Assembly (NCBI GenBank): GCA_023663185.1
Contig: JAMPHY010000003.1
Location: 154,042-218,041 of the forward strand
Direction of reading: 5' to 3'
DNA length: 64,000 nt
Source of the DNA: Clostridiales bacterium
GTDB lineage: Bacteria > Bacillota > Clostridia > Lachnospirales > Lachnospiraceae
A program made the translations under genes and the position numbers. Below the pieces are notes generated by a model. It was not told the origin of the DNA. It did no database searches and saw only the letters and a program-made list of their open reading frames with translations. Shown one piece after another: positions 8,439 to 15,635 of the stretch (positions are counted from its first letter, which is position 1; every line of letters starts with the position of its first letter).

Positions 8439-9845
8439 ATGGGCGGATTTTTTGGAGTAGCTTCAAAGGAAGACTGTACGTTTGATTTATTTTTTGGCAC
8501 TGATTATCATTCCCATCTTGGCACAAGACGCGCCGGAATGGTAGTGTACGATAAGGAGAAGGGCTTTGACAGGGCTATACATAATATAGAAAATTCACCC
8601 TTTAGAACCAAATTTGATAAAGATGTAAACACCATGCACGGTAATATGGGAATAGGCTGTATATCGGACTATGAACCGCAGCCGTTAATTATCCGTTCAC
8701 ATCATGGCACCTATGCCATTACGACAGTTGGCAGGATAAATAATAAAGACGAAATCGAAAAAATGCTCTTTAAGAGCGGACATGCACATTTCATGGAACT
8801 GAGCGGGGGCGAAATCAACGCCACGGAACTTGTCGCCGCTATAATCAATCAAAAAGATAATTTAATAGAGGGCTTGCAGTACGCGCAGGAATTAATCGAA
8901 GGTTCTATGACTATACTGCTGATGACTCCTAAAGGCATATACGCCGCGAGGGACCGTTTAGGGCGCACTCCCGTGACAATCGGTAAGAAAGACAACGCCT
9001 GCTGCATTTCTTTTGAAAGCTTTGCTTACCTGAATCTCGGCTATAACGAGCATAGGGAGCTTGGTCCGGGCGAGATAGCGATAGTCACGCCGGAAGGCGC
9101 AAGGACGCTTATTAGTGCCGGCAATGAGATGAAAATATGCACTTTTCTCTGGATTTACTACGGCTATCCGTCCTCTTCTTATGAAGGTATCAGCGTGGAA
9201 AAAATGCGCTACAACTGCGGTTCCATGTTAGCAAAGCGCGACGACGCCAAACCTGATATAGTAGCAGGAGTACCAGACTCCGGAACTGCGCATGCAATCG
9301 GCTACGCCAATGAGTCCGGAATCCCGTTTTCACGGCCTTTTGTCAAATACACACCTACATGGCCGCGTTCGTTCATGCCTACCATTCAGAGTAAGCGCAA
9401 CCTTATTGCCAAAATGAAACTCATTCCGGTGCATGACCTTATCAAAGACAGAAAGCTTCTGCTTATCGACGATTCTATCGTGCGCGGCACGCAGCTTCGG
9501 GAAACTACTGAATTTCTGTATCAAAGCGGAGCAAAAGAGGTACATATACGTCCTGCATGCCCGCCGTTGTTATTCGGCTGTAAGTACCTGAATTTTTCAC
9601 GCTCAACATCAGAAATGGAGCTGATTACACGTCAGGTTATAAAAGATATCGAGGCAGACAATAAATATCCGAATCTGTCGGCTTATGCAAATCCAGATTC
9701 CACGGAATATCAAGTTATGCTTGAAAAAATAAGAGAGAAGCTCAATTTCACTTCTCTGCGTTATCATCGTTTAGATGATATGATTGCCTCAGTAGGTATC
9801 GACAAATCCAAACTCTGTACATATTGCTGGGACGGCCGCGAATAG
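8439..9845 (+). CDS. Amidophosphoribosyltransferase-like protein lacking the glutaminase cysteine
   Basis: PurF-like two-domain protein of 468 aa: an N-terminal class II glutamine amidotransferase fold (HLGTRRAGM, NGxxG-type GNMGIG, then FTSFE-like SFESFAY) and a C-terminal phosphoribosyltransferase domain. The PRPP loop LLLIDDSIVRGTQL is at about residues 340-353. C-terminal CTYC resembles the Fe-S ligands of clostridial/Bacillus PurF. The start ATG 8439 follows TGGAGGAAT. The mature N-terminus reads GGFFGV where active PurF has CGVFGI, so the catalytic Cys1 is replaced by Gly. It is probably a PurF paralogue without glutaminase activity; its true role is unknown. Confidence 0.8.
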   Translation: MGGFFGVASKEDCTFDLFFGTDYHSHLGTRRAGMVVYDKEKGFDRAIHNIENSPFRTKFDKDVNTMHGNMGIGCISDYEPQPLIIRSHHGTYAITTVGRINNKDEIEKMLFKSGHAHFMELSGGEINATELVAAIINQKDNLIEGLQYAQELIEGSMTILLMTPKGIYAARDRLGRTPVTIGKKDNACCISFESFAYLNLGYNEHRELGPGEIAIVTPEGARTLISAGNEMKICTFLWIYYGYPSSSYEGISVEKMRYNCGSMLAKRDDAKPDIVAGVPDSGTAHAIGYANESGIPFSRPFVKYTPTWPRSFMPTIQSKRNLIAKMKLIPVHDLIKDRKLLLIDDSIVRGTQLRETTEFLYQSGAKEVHIRPACPPLLFGCKYLNFSRSTSEMELITRQVIKDIEADNKYPNLSAYANPDSTEYQVMLEKIREKLNFTSLRYHRLDDMIASVGIDKSKLCTYCWDGRE

Positions 9846-9857
9846 CCGTCCCTTTTT
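9829..9857 (+). terminator. Terminator overlapping the 3' end of the PurF-like gene
   Basis: A perfect 8-bp stem GGGACGGC/GCCGTCCC with an 8-nt loop is followed by five T. The 5' arm is made of the last codons of the gene. Confidence 0.9.
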
Positions 9858-9862
9858 AATTT

Positions 9863-10786
9863 CTATTGTTTCAGGAAGCCGTTGATAATCTGCTCTTCCG
9901 CCTCCGCTTCCGTAAGCCCTAAAGTCATCAGCTTAATAATCTGCTCTCCTGCAATCTTGCCGATTGCCGCCTCATGTATAAGCGCCGCATCTATATCGTT
10001 TGCCTCAAGCTGCGGAATCGCGAGTATCCTTGCTTTATCCATGATAATTGCGTCGCACTCGGTATGTCCGCTGCATTGTACATTGCCAATGATACGGGAG
10101 TCAAACTTCTGATACGAGGTATCTTTTGCCACAGAGCGCGAAACAACGTCCGCGCCGGCGCCCTCGCCGTTAAGCTCCACTTCATAACTACTAATCGCCT
10201 GCTGCTCTCCATGCGTCATTAGGCGCTCATGCACTACAAGACGCGCTCCGGCGCCGACCTTCGCTATTGTCTTTCTCTCAGTCGAGTCCACGCCCTTAAT
10301 CTGCACCATTTCCATTTCCATGAAACTTCCGTCTTCCATATAGACTTCCGTGACCGGATTTAAAATTCGCTTACCCGCACCGTCGCCTGAGCCGTAATGC
10401 TTCTCGACATACTTAACTTTGGAATTTTTTCCCAGATAAAAACGGTGTACGCCGTCATGCTGCGAATCCTGCCCGCCGCAGTTGTCTATGCCGCAGCCTG
10501 CCACGATTACCACGTCTGCGTCTGCGCCCACATAAAAATCATTATAAACCGTTTCCTTAATACCACTTTGACTTAAAACCACGGGAATATGAACGCTCTC
10601 ATTCTTAGTTCCTTCTTTTATCCGAATGTCTATGCCGCTTTTATCCTGCTTGGAGACAATATCGATATTTGCCGTGGTATTTCTGCCCTCAAGCTGTCCG
10701 TTGGCACGGATATTATAAGCGCCTTCCGGAACCTTATGCAAGTCTGCCACTTCTTCTAAGAGACGTTTCTGTATTGTGTCAATCAT
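9863..10786 (-). CDS. SufB/SufD-like Fe-S assembly scaffold (SMS-type)
   Basis: Short (307 aa) member of the SufB/SufD beta-helix family, the scaffold on which Fe-S clusters are built with the SufC ATPase. The conserved C-terminal signature is present: IPQLEAN, ALIHEAAIGKI, then a GLTEAEAEEQII helix. A Cys in GHTECD sits where SufB-type scaffolds often place a ligand. It is much shorter than classical SufB (about 460 aa) and there is no sufS, sufU or sufD beside it. This matches the minimal two-gene SufBC-like (SMS) arrangement known in anaerobes. Its start overlaps the sufC-like gene by 8 nt, so translation is coupled. Confidence 0.85.
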   Translation of the reverse strand: MIDTIQKRLLEEVADLHKVPEGAYNIRANGQLEGRNTTANIDIVSKQDKSGIDIRIKEGTKNESVHIPVVLSQSGIKETVYNDFYVGADADVVIVAGCGIDNCGGQDSQHDGVHRFYLGKNSKVKYVEKHYGSGDGAGKRILNPVTEVYMEDGSFMEMEMVQIKGVDSTERKTIAKVGAGARLVVHERLMTHGEQQAISSYEVELNGEGAGADVVSRSVAKDTSYQKFDSRIIGNVQCSGHTECDAIIMDKARILAIPQLEANDIDAALIHEAAIGKIAGEQIIKLMTLGLTEAEAEEQIINGFLKQ

Positions 10787-11543
10787 ATGCTTTTTTCCCT
10801 CCGTTTACTTCATTTCCCGTACATAGATTTATCGCGGAGGGCGTTCCTAGAAGCTTGGGCAAAATTGCGTCCTTATTTCCCTTATCTGCAATCCTGCCGT
10901 CCACAATCACTATAATTTCATCGGCAATATTCAAAATCCTCTCCTGATGTGAAATAATAAGGATAGAGCCGTTCCCGTTCTTTTTCTGCATTCTCTCAAA
11001 AACATGTATCAAATTCTGAAAGCTCCACAAATCAATCCCTGCCTCCGGCTCGTCGAATACGGAAAGTCTGCTTCCCCGCGCTAAGAGCGTCGCAATCTCT
11101 ATACGTTTAAGTTCGCCGCCTGAAAGACTGGCGTTTACTTCACGGTTGATATAATCCCTCGCGCACAGTCCGACCTCGGAAAGATATTCGCAGGCGTCGG
11201 AAGCGGATAATTTTCTACCCGACGCAATCCGCAGCAGGTCCAGCACTTCAATGCCTTTGAAGCGCACCGGCTGTTGAAAGGCGAAGCCTATCCCTAAGCC
11301 TGCGCGCTCTGTAATGCTCTTATCCGTAATATCGACTCCGTCAAAATATATTCGTCCCGCCGTTGGCTTCTCAATTCCCGCAATCAGCTTGGCAAGCGTG
11401 GATTTACCGCTGCCGTTAGGTCCTGTAATTACCACGAATTTACGCTCGTCAACCGTTAAGCTGATATCGCGCACTATTTCTTTATGACTGTTTTCTTTAT
11501 CTTCGTCTGAGACTTCAAAAGATATATTCTTAAGCTCCAGCAT
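10779..11543 (-). CDS. sufC: SufC-like Fe-S assembly ATPase
   Basis: ABC-type ATPase without membrane domains, partner of the SufB-like scaffold. Walker A is GPNGSGKS, the signature is LSGGELKR, Walker B ends in VFDEPEAGID, and the switch His lies in ISHQER. The FAFQQP Q-loop is typical of SufC. The start is set at ATG 11543, with AGAGGTG 5-6 nt upstream. Longer in-frame openings to 11588 lack a ribosome site and add a non-homologous tail. It gives 254 aa, the normal SufC size. First gene of a two-gene operon. Confidence 0.9.
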   Translation of the reverse strand: MLELKNISFEVSDEDKENSHKEIVRDISLTVDERKFVVITGPNGSGKSTLAKLIAGIEKPTAGRIYFDGVDITDKSITERAGLGIGFAFQQPVRFKGIEVLDLLRIASGRKLSASDACEYLSEVGLCARDYINREVNASLSGGELKRIEIATLLARGSRLSVFDEPEAGIDLWSFQNLIHVFERMQKKNGNGSILIISHQERILNIADEIIVIVDGRIADKGNKDAILPKLLGTPSAINLCTGNEVNGGKKAYD

Positions 11544-11583
11544 TATTGCACCTCTGTATCTATAGTATTTTCTTTGCCTATAT

Positions 11584-11613
11584 ATCATATATCTTTTTGA
11601 GTGTGTGTGTAAA
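11584..11613 (-). promoter_or_regulatory. Candidate promoter of the sufC-sufB-like operon
   Basis: TTTACA (11608-11613) and TATGAT (11584-11589) on the minus strand are 18 bp apart, about 40 bp upstream of the sufC start. Confidence 0.45.
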
Positions 11614-11675
11614 GATTTTTGTGTAAAGTTTTTATAATATTATAGTAGTTTAGCCAGCGGAGCGGCTTTTATGTT

Positions 11676-12557
11676 CTATTCCAGATTCAGCTTCTTCGTC
11701 ATCATGTGAAGATTGATGAAATACATCGCCACCCCTATAATGATTGTGATAATCAATGTTAAATTCATGGTCGGGGACATCATGCCAAAAGCTGTGTATT
11801 TCCTCTTGTACGAAACGGTATTCAGCATTCTTCCATACATCGGCAAGATGGCTATAAACGACACAAGAATCTGCTGGATAAACTGTACCGCTATATATGC
11901 TGCTATGGCTCCGATAACACGATGCTTGGCATAAAGCTGTCCGAGTGAGACGCAGCCTAAAACCGTAATGATATTAGAAATCAATGACACCAGATAAAAA
12001 ACAAGCATATACGCAACATACGCGCCGAGGCTTATTCCCATATAATCTTTAAAATTGTCGAACGCCAGCGCCATTGCCCTTGACATTTCTCTGCGCATGT
12101 CAGCAATATCAGCAGCACTCGCACTGTCCTTAGCTGCGGCAATCGCCAGAATATGATCTATACCCACATTTAAAATAACAATTATGGTCACAAACATAAC
12201 CAGCACCGTAGCCAATACCATAAGGAATGAAGCAATAATTTTAACATTCAGTATCTTCTGCGCCGAAACCGGAAGCGTATGCGTCAGATAGCCCTGATCG
12301 CTGTAACAGGTCTTATAAAACCGTATCGCTACAATCAGTATCACTCCCAGTGAACAGCCTATGAGTCCGAAATAGTACAGCATGATGGAAACAACCAACG
12401 AGAATACGGAATACCCTTCAAACGCCTCATCAAATTGCGGGTTAATACTTAATATTATGCCGCATGTCAGCGCCGTCGTTCCAAGCATTACTATCAACAT
12501 AACCAGTAAAGGAAATCTAAATCCCTTCCATTCGTATTTAAAAAGTTTTCCTAACAT
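11676..12557 (-). CDS. ABC-2 type membrane permease
   Basis: Integral membrane protein (293 aa) with about six hydrophobic segments. It begins MLGKLFKYEWKGF, the usual N-terminus of ABC-2 permeases that work with a separate ATPase. It overlaps the ATPase gene upstream by 7 nt. Together with that gene and the GntR regulator it forms a YtrA-type export operon. Such systems are often induced by cell-wall-active compounds, but the substrate here is unknown. Confidence 0.82.
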   Translation of the reverse strand: MLGKLFKYEWKGFRFPLLVMLIVMLGTTALTCGIILSINPQFDEAFEGYSVFSLVVSIMLYYFGLIGCSLGVILIVAIRFYKTCYSDQGYLTHTLPVSAQKILNVKIIASFLMVLATVLVMFVTIIVILNVGIDHILAIAAAKDSASAADIADMRREMSRAMALAFDNFKDYMGISLGAYVAYMLVFYLVSLISNIITVLGCVSLGQLYAKHRVIGAIAAYIAVQFIQQILVSFIAILPMYGRMLNTVSYKRKYTAFGMMSPTMNLTLIITIIIGVAMYFINLHMMTKKLNLE

Positions 12558-13285
12558 GCGTACACCTCCCTAAAATAAGCGTCTACCGACTTGCCCATTT
12601 GTCCTCTTATGGACTCGACAGACGTATACAGCATAAGTGAACCATTTTTCATAAAAATCACATCGTCTAGTACATTTTCAATATCTGATATCAGATGTGT
12701 AGATAAAATAATCGTCGAACCGGGGTTATAGTTAGTTATAATCGTGCGCAGGATATAATCTCTTGCCGCAGGATCAACTCCGGCTATCGGCTCGTCAAGT
12801 ATATAGAGCTGCGCCTGCCTGCTCATAACCAATATTAACTGCACTTTTTCCTTCGTGCCCTTCGATAAGGTCTTAAGCCTTGCTTCTATATTAATGCCAA
12901 GAGCACTCAACATCTGAAAAGCTTTATCAGCCGAAAAATCCTCATAGAAATCCGCATAATATTCAACCATCTGCATTACTTTCATGCTGTTGTCAAGGCA
13001 TGTGCGCTCTGGAAGATAAGATATAACCTTCTTAGTCTCCGCGCACGGATTTAAACCGTTTATCAGCACTTCGCCGCTTGTCGGCTCAAGCAGTCCATTT
13101 ATCATCTTTATCAAAGTAGTTTTGCCGCAGCCGTTTGGTCCCAGCAGCCCGATTATTCTGCCTCTCGGTATGTTCAGACTCATATGGAACACGGACATAT
13201 AGCTGCCCATGCCGGGGTAGCGTTTACAGATATCATTAAGCTGTAAAAGCGGCATTTGTTCGTAAATCATGGTATTGCTATCCAT
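12551..13285 (-). CDS. ABC transporter ATP-binding protein
   Basis: Single nucleotide-binding domain of 244 aa. Walker A is GPNGCGKT, Walker B is LYILDEP, and the switch His is in STHLISDIENV. The family signature LSGGQ is replaced by LSKGTKEKVQL, a common variant in drug or antibiotic exporters of the YtrB/BcrA type. The ATG at 13285 has GGAGG at the expected distance. It lies 22 bp after the GntR gene, and its end overlaps the permease gene. Confidence 0.88.
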   Translation of the reverse strand: MDSNTMIYEQMPLLQLNDICKRYPGMGSYMSVFHMSLNIPRGRIIGLLGPNGCGKTTLIKMINGLLEPTSGEVLINGLNPCAETKKVISYLPERTCLDNSMKVMQMVEYYADFYEDFSADKAFQMLSALGINIEARLKTLSKGTKEKVQLILVMSRQAQLYILDEPIAGVDPAARDYILRTIITNYNPGSTIILSTHLISDIENVLDDVIFMKNGSLMLYTSVESIRGQMGKSVDAYFREVYAC

Positions 13286-13307
13286 TCTTTTTCCTCCCTC
13301 AAGGTAA

Positions 13308-13670
13308 TTATTTCTGTATTGTATTATTTATCAGCGTCATAGCTTCTTTATCCGAATACCCAAGCTCACGCATATTCGCAAAAAAGTTATTTATCTGTTT
13401 CATTGCCAGTCCATGCCTAGCGTTGCCAATCATCTGCATATCTTCCGTTACAATGCGCCCGGTATTGCGCTGCGTCACGACAAGCCCGCTGTGTTCCAGT
13501 TCGGTAAACGCCCGCTGCATCGTATTCGGGTTGACATTCGCTTCCGCCGCCAAATCTCTTACGCTCGGCAGGCGGGTTCCTGCTTTGTATACGCCGCATA
13601 CGATACGCACGAGTATCTTATCATATAGCTGCGTATAGATAGGACGGTCAGAATCCATTTCCCATGCCAT
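13308..13670 (-). CDS. GntR family regulator, YtrA subfamily
   Basis: Short (120 aa) GntR repressor: a winged helix-turn-helix at residues 10-75 (the recognition part includes LPSVRDLAAEANVNPNTMQRA) plus a brief helical tail instead of an effector domain. This is the YtrA layout. As first gene of the ABC export operon it probably represses its own promoter. A candidate operator lies just upstream at 13713-13734. The start has AGGAGG at a good distance. Confidence 0.9.
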   Translation of the reverse strand: MAWEMDSDRPIYTQLYDKILVRIVCGVYKAGTRLPSVRDLAAEANVNPNTMQRAFTELEHSGLVVTQRNTGRIVTEDMQMIGNARHGLAMKQINNFFANMRELGYSDKEAMTLINNTIQK

Positions 13671-13712
13671 ATTTGCTCCTCCTTTTTGTAGTTGTCAATT
13701 AATTGCGGAATT

Positions 13713-13734
13713 GTGTATTATTCAATTAGTACAC
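13713..13734. promoter_or_regulatory. Candidate GntR/YtrA operator
   Basis: GTGTA-N12-TACAC inverted repeat immediately downstream of the -10 of the operon promoter, covering the expected transcription start. A second GTGTA/TACAC pair overlaps the promoter spacer. The position and AT-rich centre fit autorepression by the adjacent YtrA-type regulator. Confidence 0.5.
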
Positions 13735-13738
13735 TAAT

Positions 13739-13767
13739 ACAATAATACATATGTGTAGGGTTGTCAA
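13739..13767 (-). promoter_or_regulatory. Promoter of the gntR-ABC operon
   Basis: TTGACA (13762-13767) and TATTGT (13739-13744) on the minus strand are separated by 17 bp, about 70 bp upstream of the regulator gene. Confidence 0.8.
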
Positions 13768-13820
13768 TAGGGATTTGTAAAAAGTTTCTATATTTTATTT
13801 TATGTGTGAAGTGAATATTT

Positions 13821-13852
13821 AAAAAGTCCTATAAATTTATGGTTTATAGGAC
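13821..13852 (-). terminator. Terminator of the hicAB operon
   Basis: On the minus strand GTCCTATAAA pairs with TTTATAGGAC and is followed by five T. It forms part of the first 49-bp direct-repeat copy. Confidence 0.75.
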
Positions 13853-13875
13853 TTGCATGGTTTATTGCATAGTTA
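13827..13875. repeat. 49-bp direct repeat, copy 1 (flanks hicAB)
   Basis: Identical over 49 bp to 14609-14657. It contains the terminator hairpin CCTATAA..TTATAGG and a TTGCAT direct doublet. Both copies are in the same orientation on either side of the HicAB genes. Confidence 0.95.
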
Positions 13876-13890
13876 CTTCTTTTTTACGGC

Positions 13891-14268
13891 TCAAACAATT
13901 TGTTGTAACCCTGTATTAGATATAACATTTCCGTCAACATATGCCTGAATTGCCTTTTCAACTGTACTATTTAACGTCATTCCATTTTTTAAAGCATAAA
14001 GCGCAATCCTTTTATGCAAATCAGGCTGTATCCTAATGTTAAAAGTTCCCTTATATTCTTTATCCGGATTCTTACCTACTTCCTGACAAAACTCCAAATA
14101 ATCATCAACTGCTGCATGAAATTCCTGCTCAATTGTTTGTGGATCCTTGCTTTCAAAATTAATAAAATCATTTATTCCTTCTATTTTTCCACTAAGTACA
14201 AATGTTTCAGCATCAAACTCAATTGTTGTATGATATCCTTTATATTCCAAAATGTTTTTTTTATTCAT
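13891..14268 (-). CDS. hicB: HicB-family antitoxin
   Basis: 125-aa protein with the HicB layout: an N-terminal partially degraded RNase H-like domain (YKGYHTTIEFD, then LSGKIEGINDFINFE) and a C-terminal ribbon-helix-helix-like DNA-binding part (TFNIRIQPDLHKRIALYALKN). It should neutralise the adjacent HicA toxin and repress the operon. Its ATG overlaps the hicA stop by 4 nt (ATGA), giving the toxin-first order usual for hicAB. It lies between two identical 49-bp repeats. Confidence 0.88.
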   Translation of the reverse strand: MNKKNILEYKGYHTTIEFDAETFVLSGKIEGINDFINFESKDPQTIEQEFHAAVDDYLEFCQEVGKNPDKEYKGTFNIRIQPDLHKRIALYALKNGMTLNSTVEKAIQAYVDGNVISNTGLQQIV

Positions 14269-14522
14269 AATTCACCTATACCTTTTAAGTAATCAACCAA
14301 GTCACTTACTGCACCCTTATCCATATTATCGTCCGGATGTGGTTTATGAAGCAAAATTGCCGTCTTATCGCTTTCTCTATAAAAACGCACTCTCGAACCA
14401 GACGTCTTTCCTTTATTATACTCCTCAAATCCCATTTTACCCAATAAATATCGTGCTTCTGTATAAGTATAATCCTTAGGTTTCTGTAATATTCGTTCTT
14501 TAGCTTTATCAAATTTACTCAT
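14265..14522 (-). CDS. hicA: HicA-family toxin (GSR variant)
   Basis: Small (85 aa) basic double-stranded-RNA-binding-like fold of HicA mRNA interferases. The central segment TSGSRVRFY occupies the place of the usual GSHxxF motif, so the standard catalytic His is Arg here. Histidines are present instead in LLHKPHP. Such variants occur in this HicA subfamily, so activity is uncertain. AGGAGA lies about 14 nt upstream of the ATG. First gene of the hicA-hicB operon, under a palindromic operator. Confidence 0.82.
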   Translation of the reverse strand: MSKFDKAKERILQKPKDYTYTEARYLLGKMGFEEYNKGKTSGSRVRFYRESDKTAILLHKPHPDDNMDKGAVSDLVDYLKGIGEL

Positions 14523-14543
14523 TATTTATAGCATCATCTCCTT

Positions 14544-14562
14544 GCAACTAATTTATAGTTGC
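14544..14562. promoter_or_regulatory. Candidate HicB operator
   Basis: Perfect inverted repeat GCAACTA-ATTTA-TAGTTGC between the hicA start and its -10 element. Confidence 0.6.
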
Positions 14563-14564
14563 AT

Positions 14565-14591
14565 ATTATATCTTTTTCTCACTTTTGTCAA
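14565..14591 (-). promoter_or_regulatory. hicAB promoter
   Basis: TTGACA (14586-14591) and TATAAT (14565-14570) on the minus strand. Both hexamers are consensus, but the spacer is only 15 bp, which suggests weak or regulated use. Confidence 0.6.
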
Positions 14592-14608
14592 CCTTTTTCA
14601 TTAACTAT

Positions 14609-14657
14609 TCCTATAAATTTATGGTTTATAGGACTTGCATGGTTTATTGCATAGTTA
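14609..14657. repeat. 49-bp direct repeat, copy 2 (flanks hicAB)
   Basis: Exact copy of 13827-13875. It overlaps the stop codon of the PBECR4-like ORF and would act as that gene's terminator region. Confidence 0.95.
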
Positions 14658-15017
14658 AGTCGAACTGTCATTATAATTTTCGGGTTTCCTAAGATACTCA
14701 TACTCTTTTGGGAACTTAATTTTTGTCCAATTAACTTTCTTTGCTTTATATACAATTTCGGAATATTTTTCGTCATTGATCGACAAACGTTTTGACAGAC
14801 ACCTCATATAGAAAGTATCCGATGGCAATCGCTTTCCTTCCTGAAACTTTACACCTGTCAAATGCATAAAATTCTTGGATTCAAATTGCATTTTTATTGC
14901 AATAATCTTATTCATACCCGCATTTGTACAAATTAAAAGCAAATTTCTATTTTCCAAATTTTTCTGATATTGTTCTGCAGATAAAAACAATATTTTTAGC
15001 GCTTCCGTTTTTTTCAA
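14655..15017 (-). CDS. PBECR4-like nuclease-domain protein, possibly damaged
   Basis: 120-aa protein whose first two thirds resemble PBECR4 domains (phage barnase-EndoU-colicin E5/RelE-like nuclease group). An EALKILFLSAEQYQ helix is followed by the strand pattern FMHLTGVKF and a FYMRCL helix. Assignment is from pattern only. The start is a TTG at 15017. An ATG eight bases upstream, with AAAGGAC, is in another frame and stops after three codons, so a frameshift at the A-run is possible. The C-terminus diverges from the family and ends inside the second 49-bp repeat. Confidence 0.45.
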   Translation of the reverse strand: MKKTEALKILFLSAEQYQKNLENRNLLLICTNAGMNKIIAIKMQFESKNFMHLTGVKFQEGKRLPSDTFYMRCLSKRLSINDEKYSEIVYKAKKVNWTKIKFPKEYEYLRKPENYNDSST

Positions 15018-15028
15018 TTATTCATGTC

Positions 15029-15094
15029 CTTTGTTATTATAAATTTTAAAAGGAGACACATACATCGCAATGTTGTGTGTCTCCTTTAATGACT
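15029..15094 (-). repeat. Duplicated gdhA-type terminator, copy 1
   Basis: Hairpin AAAGGAGACACA..TGTGTCTCCTTT with the flanks CTTTG.TATTATAAATTTT on one side and AATGACT on the other. It is nearly identical to 16381-16445 except for the loop. On the minus strand it would end transcripts from the small-ORF/PIN side. Confidence 0.85.
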
Positions 15095-15198
15095 GATTTT
15101 ATCGTTGTCCGCCAACTCACAAGTCTTAAATCTTGCATCTCTTTCGGATTTTATCGTTGTCCGCCAACTCACAAGTCTTAAACCTTGCATCTCTTTCG
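15095..15198. repeat. 52-bp tandem repeat, two units
   Basis: Units 15095-15146 and 15147-15198 differ at one position. Each starts GATTTTATCGTTGTCCGCC. They share the GTTGTCCGCCAACT core with the diverged pair at 15300-15407. No coding frame is evident. These repeats fill most of the 15018-15410 gap. Confidence 0.9.
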
Positions 15199-15299
15199 GA
15201 TTTTAGATGTCAGCCCATCAGCAGATTGACGTCTGCTCTCCTACATCTATTATATTCAAAATATAATACATTATCAACTACTTTTTAATAATCTGCTGA

Positions 15300-15407
15300 T
15301 TTTTCTGTTGTCTGCCAACTGTCCGTCCTATCATATGCGGCATAAATATGGAGTTTTTCTGTTGCTCCCCAACTGTCCGTCCCATCATATACGGCATATT
15401 TATCAGA
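15300..15407. repeat. Diverged 54-bp tandem repeat, two units
   Basis: Two units starting TTTTTCTGTTG and containing CCAACTGTCCGTCC and ATCATAT.CGGCATA. The 54-bp period equals 18 codons. On the minus strand one frame reads a repeated MP.M.GRTVG.QQKN peptide directly after the stop of the 61-aa ORF at 15411. Confidence 0.75.
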
Positions 15408-15410
15408 TTT

Positions 15411-15596
15411 TTATGGTGTCAGCACACCTGAAAAGACATCTGTCTTTCTAGAAATAGCAATGCCCATCTCCTCGTTTTCCTGATACAACTCATCAATTAA
15501 GGATTTTCCTTCAAAATCCGGTACATCTTCTTTTGTAAATTTTGATAAATAATTTTCTATCAACTTATCTTTAAATATCTTCTCTGTATTATTCAT
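15411..15596 (-). CDS. Small hypothetical protein (61 aa)
   Basis: Unrecognised acidic protein beginning MNNTEKIFKDKLIENYL, with a predicted helical N-terminal half. AGGCAGGA lies about 6 nt before the ATG, which supports translation. It lies 39 bp downstream of the PIN toxin gene on the same strand, so it may be a third gene of that module. Its stop is followed in frame by the 18-codon repeats at 15300-15407, as if a longer repeat-containing protein had been cut short. No function assigned. Confidence 0.45.
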   Translation of the reverse strand: MNNTEKIFKDKLIENYLSKFTKEDVPDFEGKSLIDELYQENEEMGIAISRKTDVFSGVLTP

Positions 15597-15635
15597 AAGT
15601 CCTGCCTTTGTCCATAAAATATATTAAAAATTGTA

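Noticed and set aside
9829-9857. Bidirectional terminator also serving the sufB-like gene
   Set aside because: The T-run exists only on the plus strand; the minus-strand side of the hairpin is followed by a non-T sequence.
11640-11675. Terminator after the ABC permease gene
   Set aside because: The small stem there is followed by T residues only on the plus strand, where no gene ends.
14588-14776. 62-codon minus-strand frame overlapping the 49-bp repeat and the PBECR4-like ORF
   Set aside because: No ribosome site, low-complexity composition, and largely inside another ORF.
15095-15198. Possible CRISPR array
   Set aside because: The units abut without variable spacers and there are only two; no cas genes nearby. 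They are plain tandem repeats.
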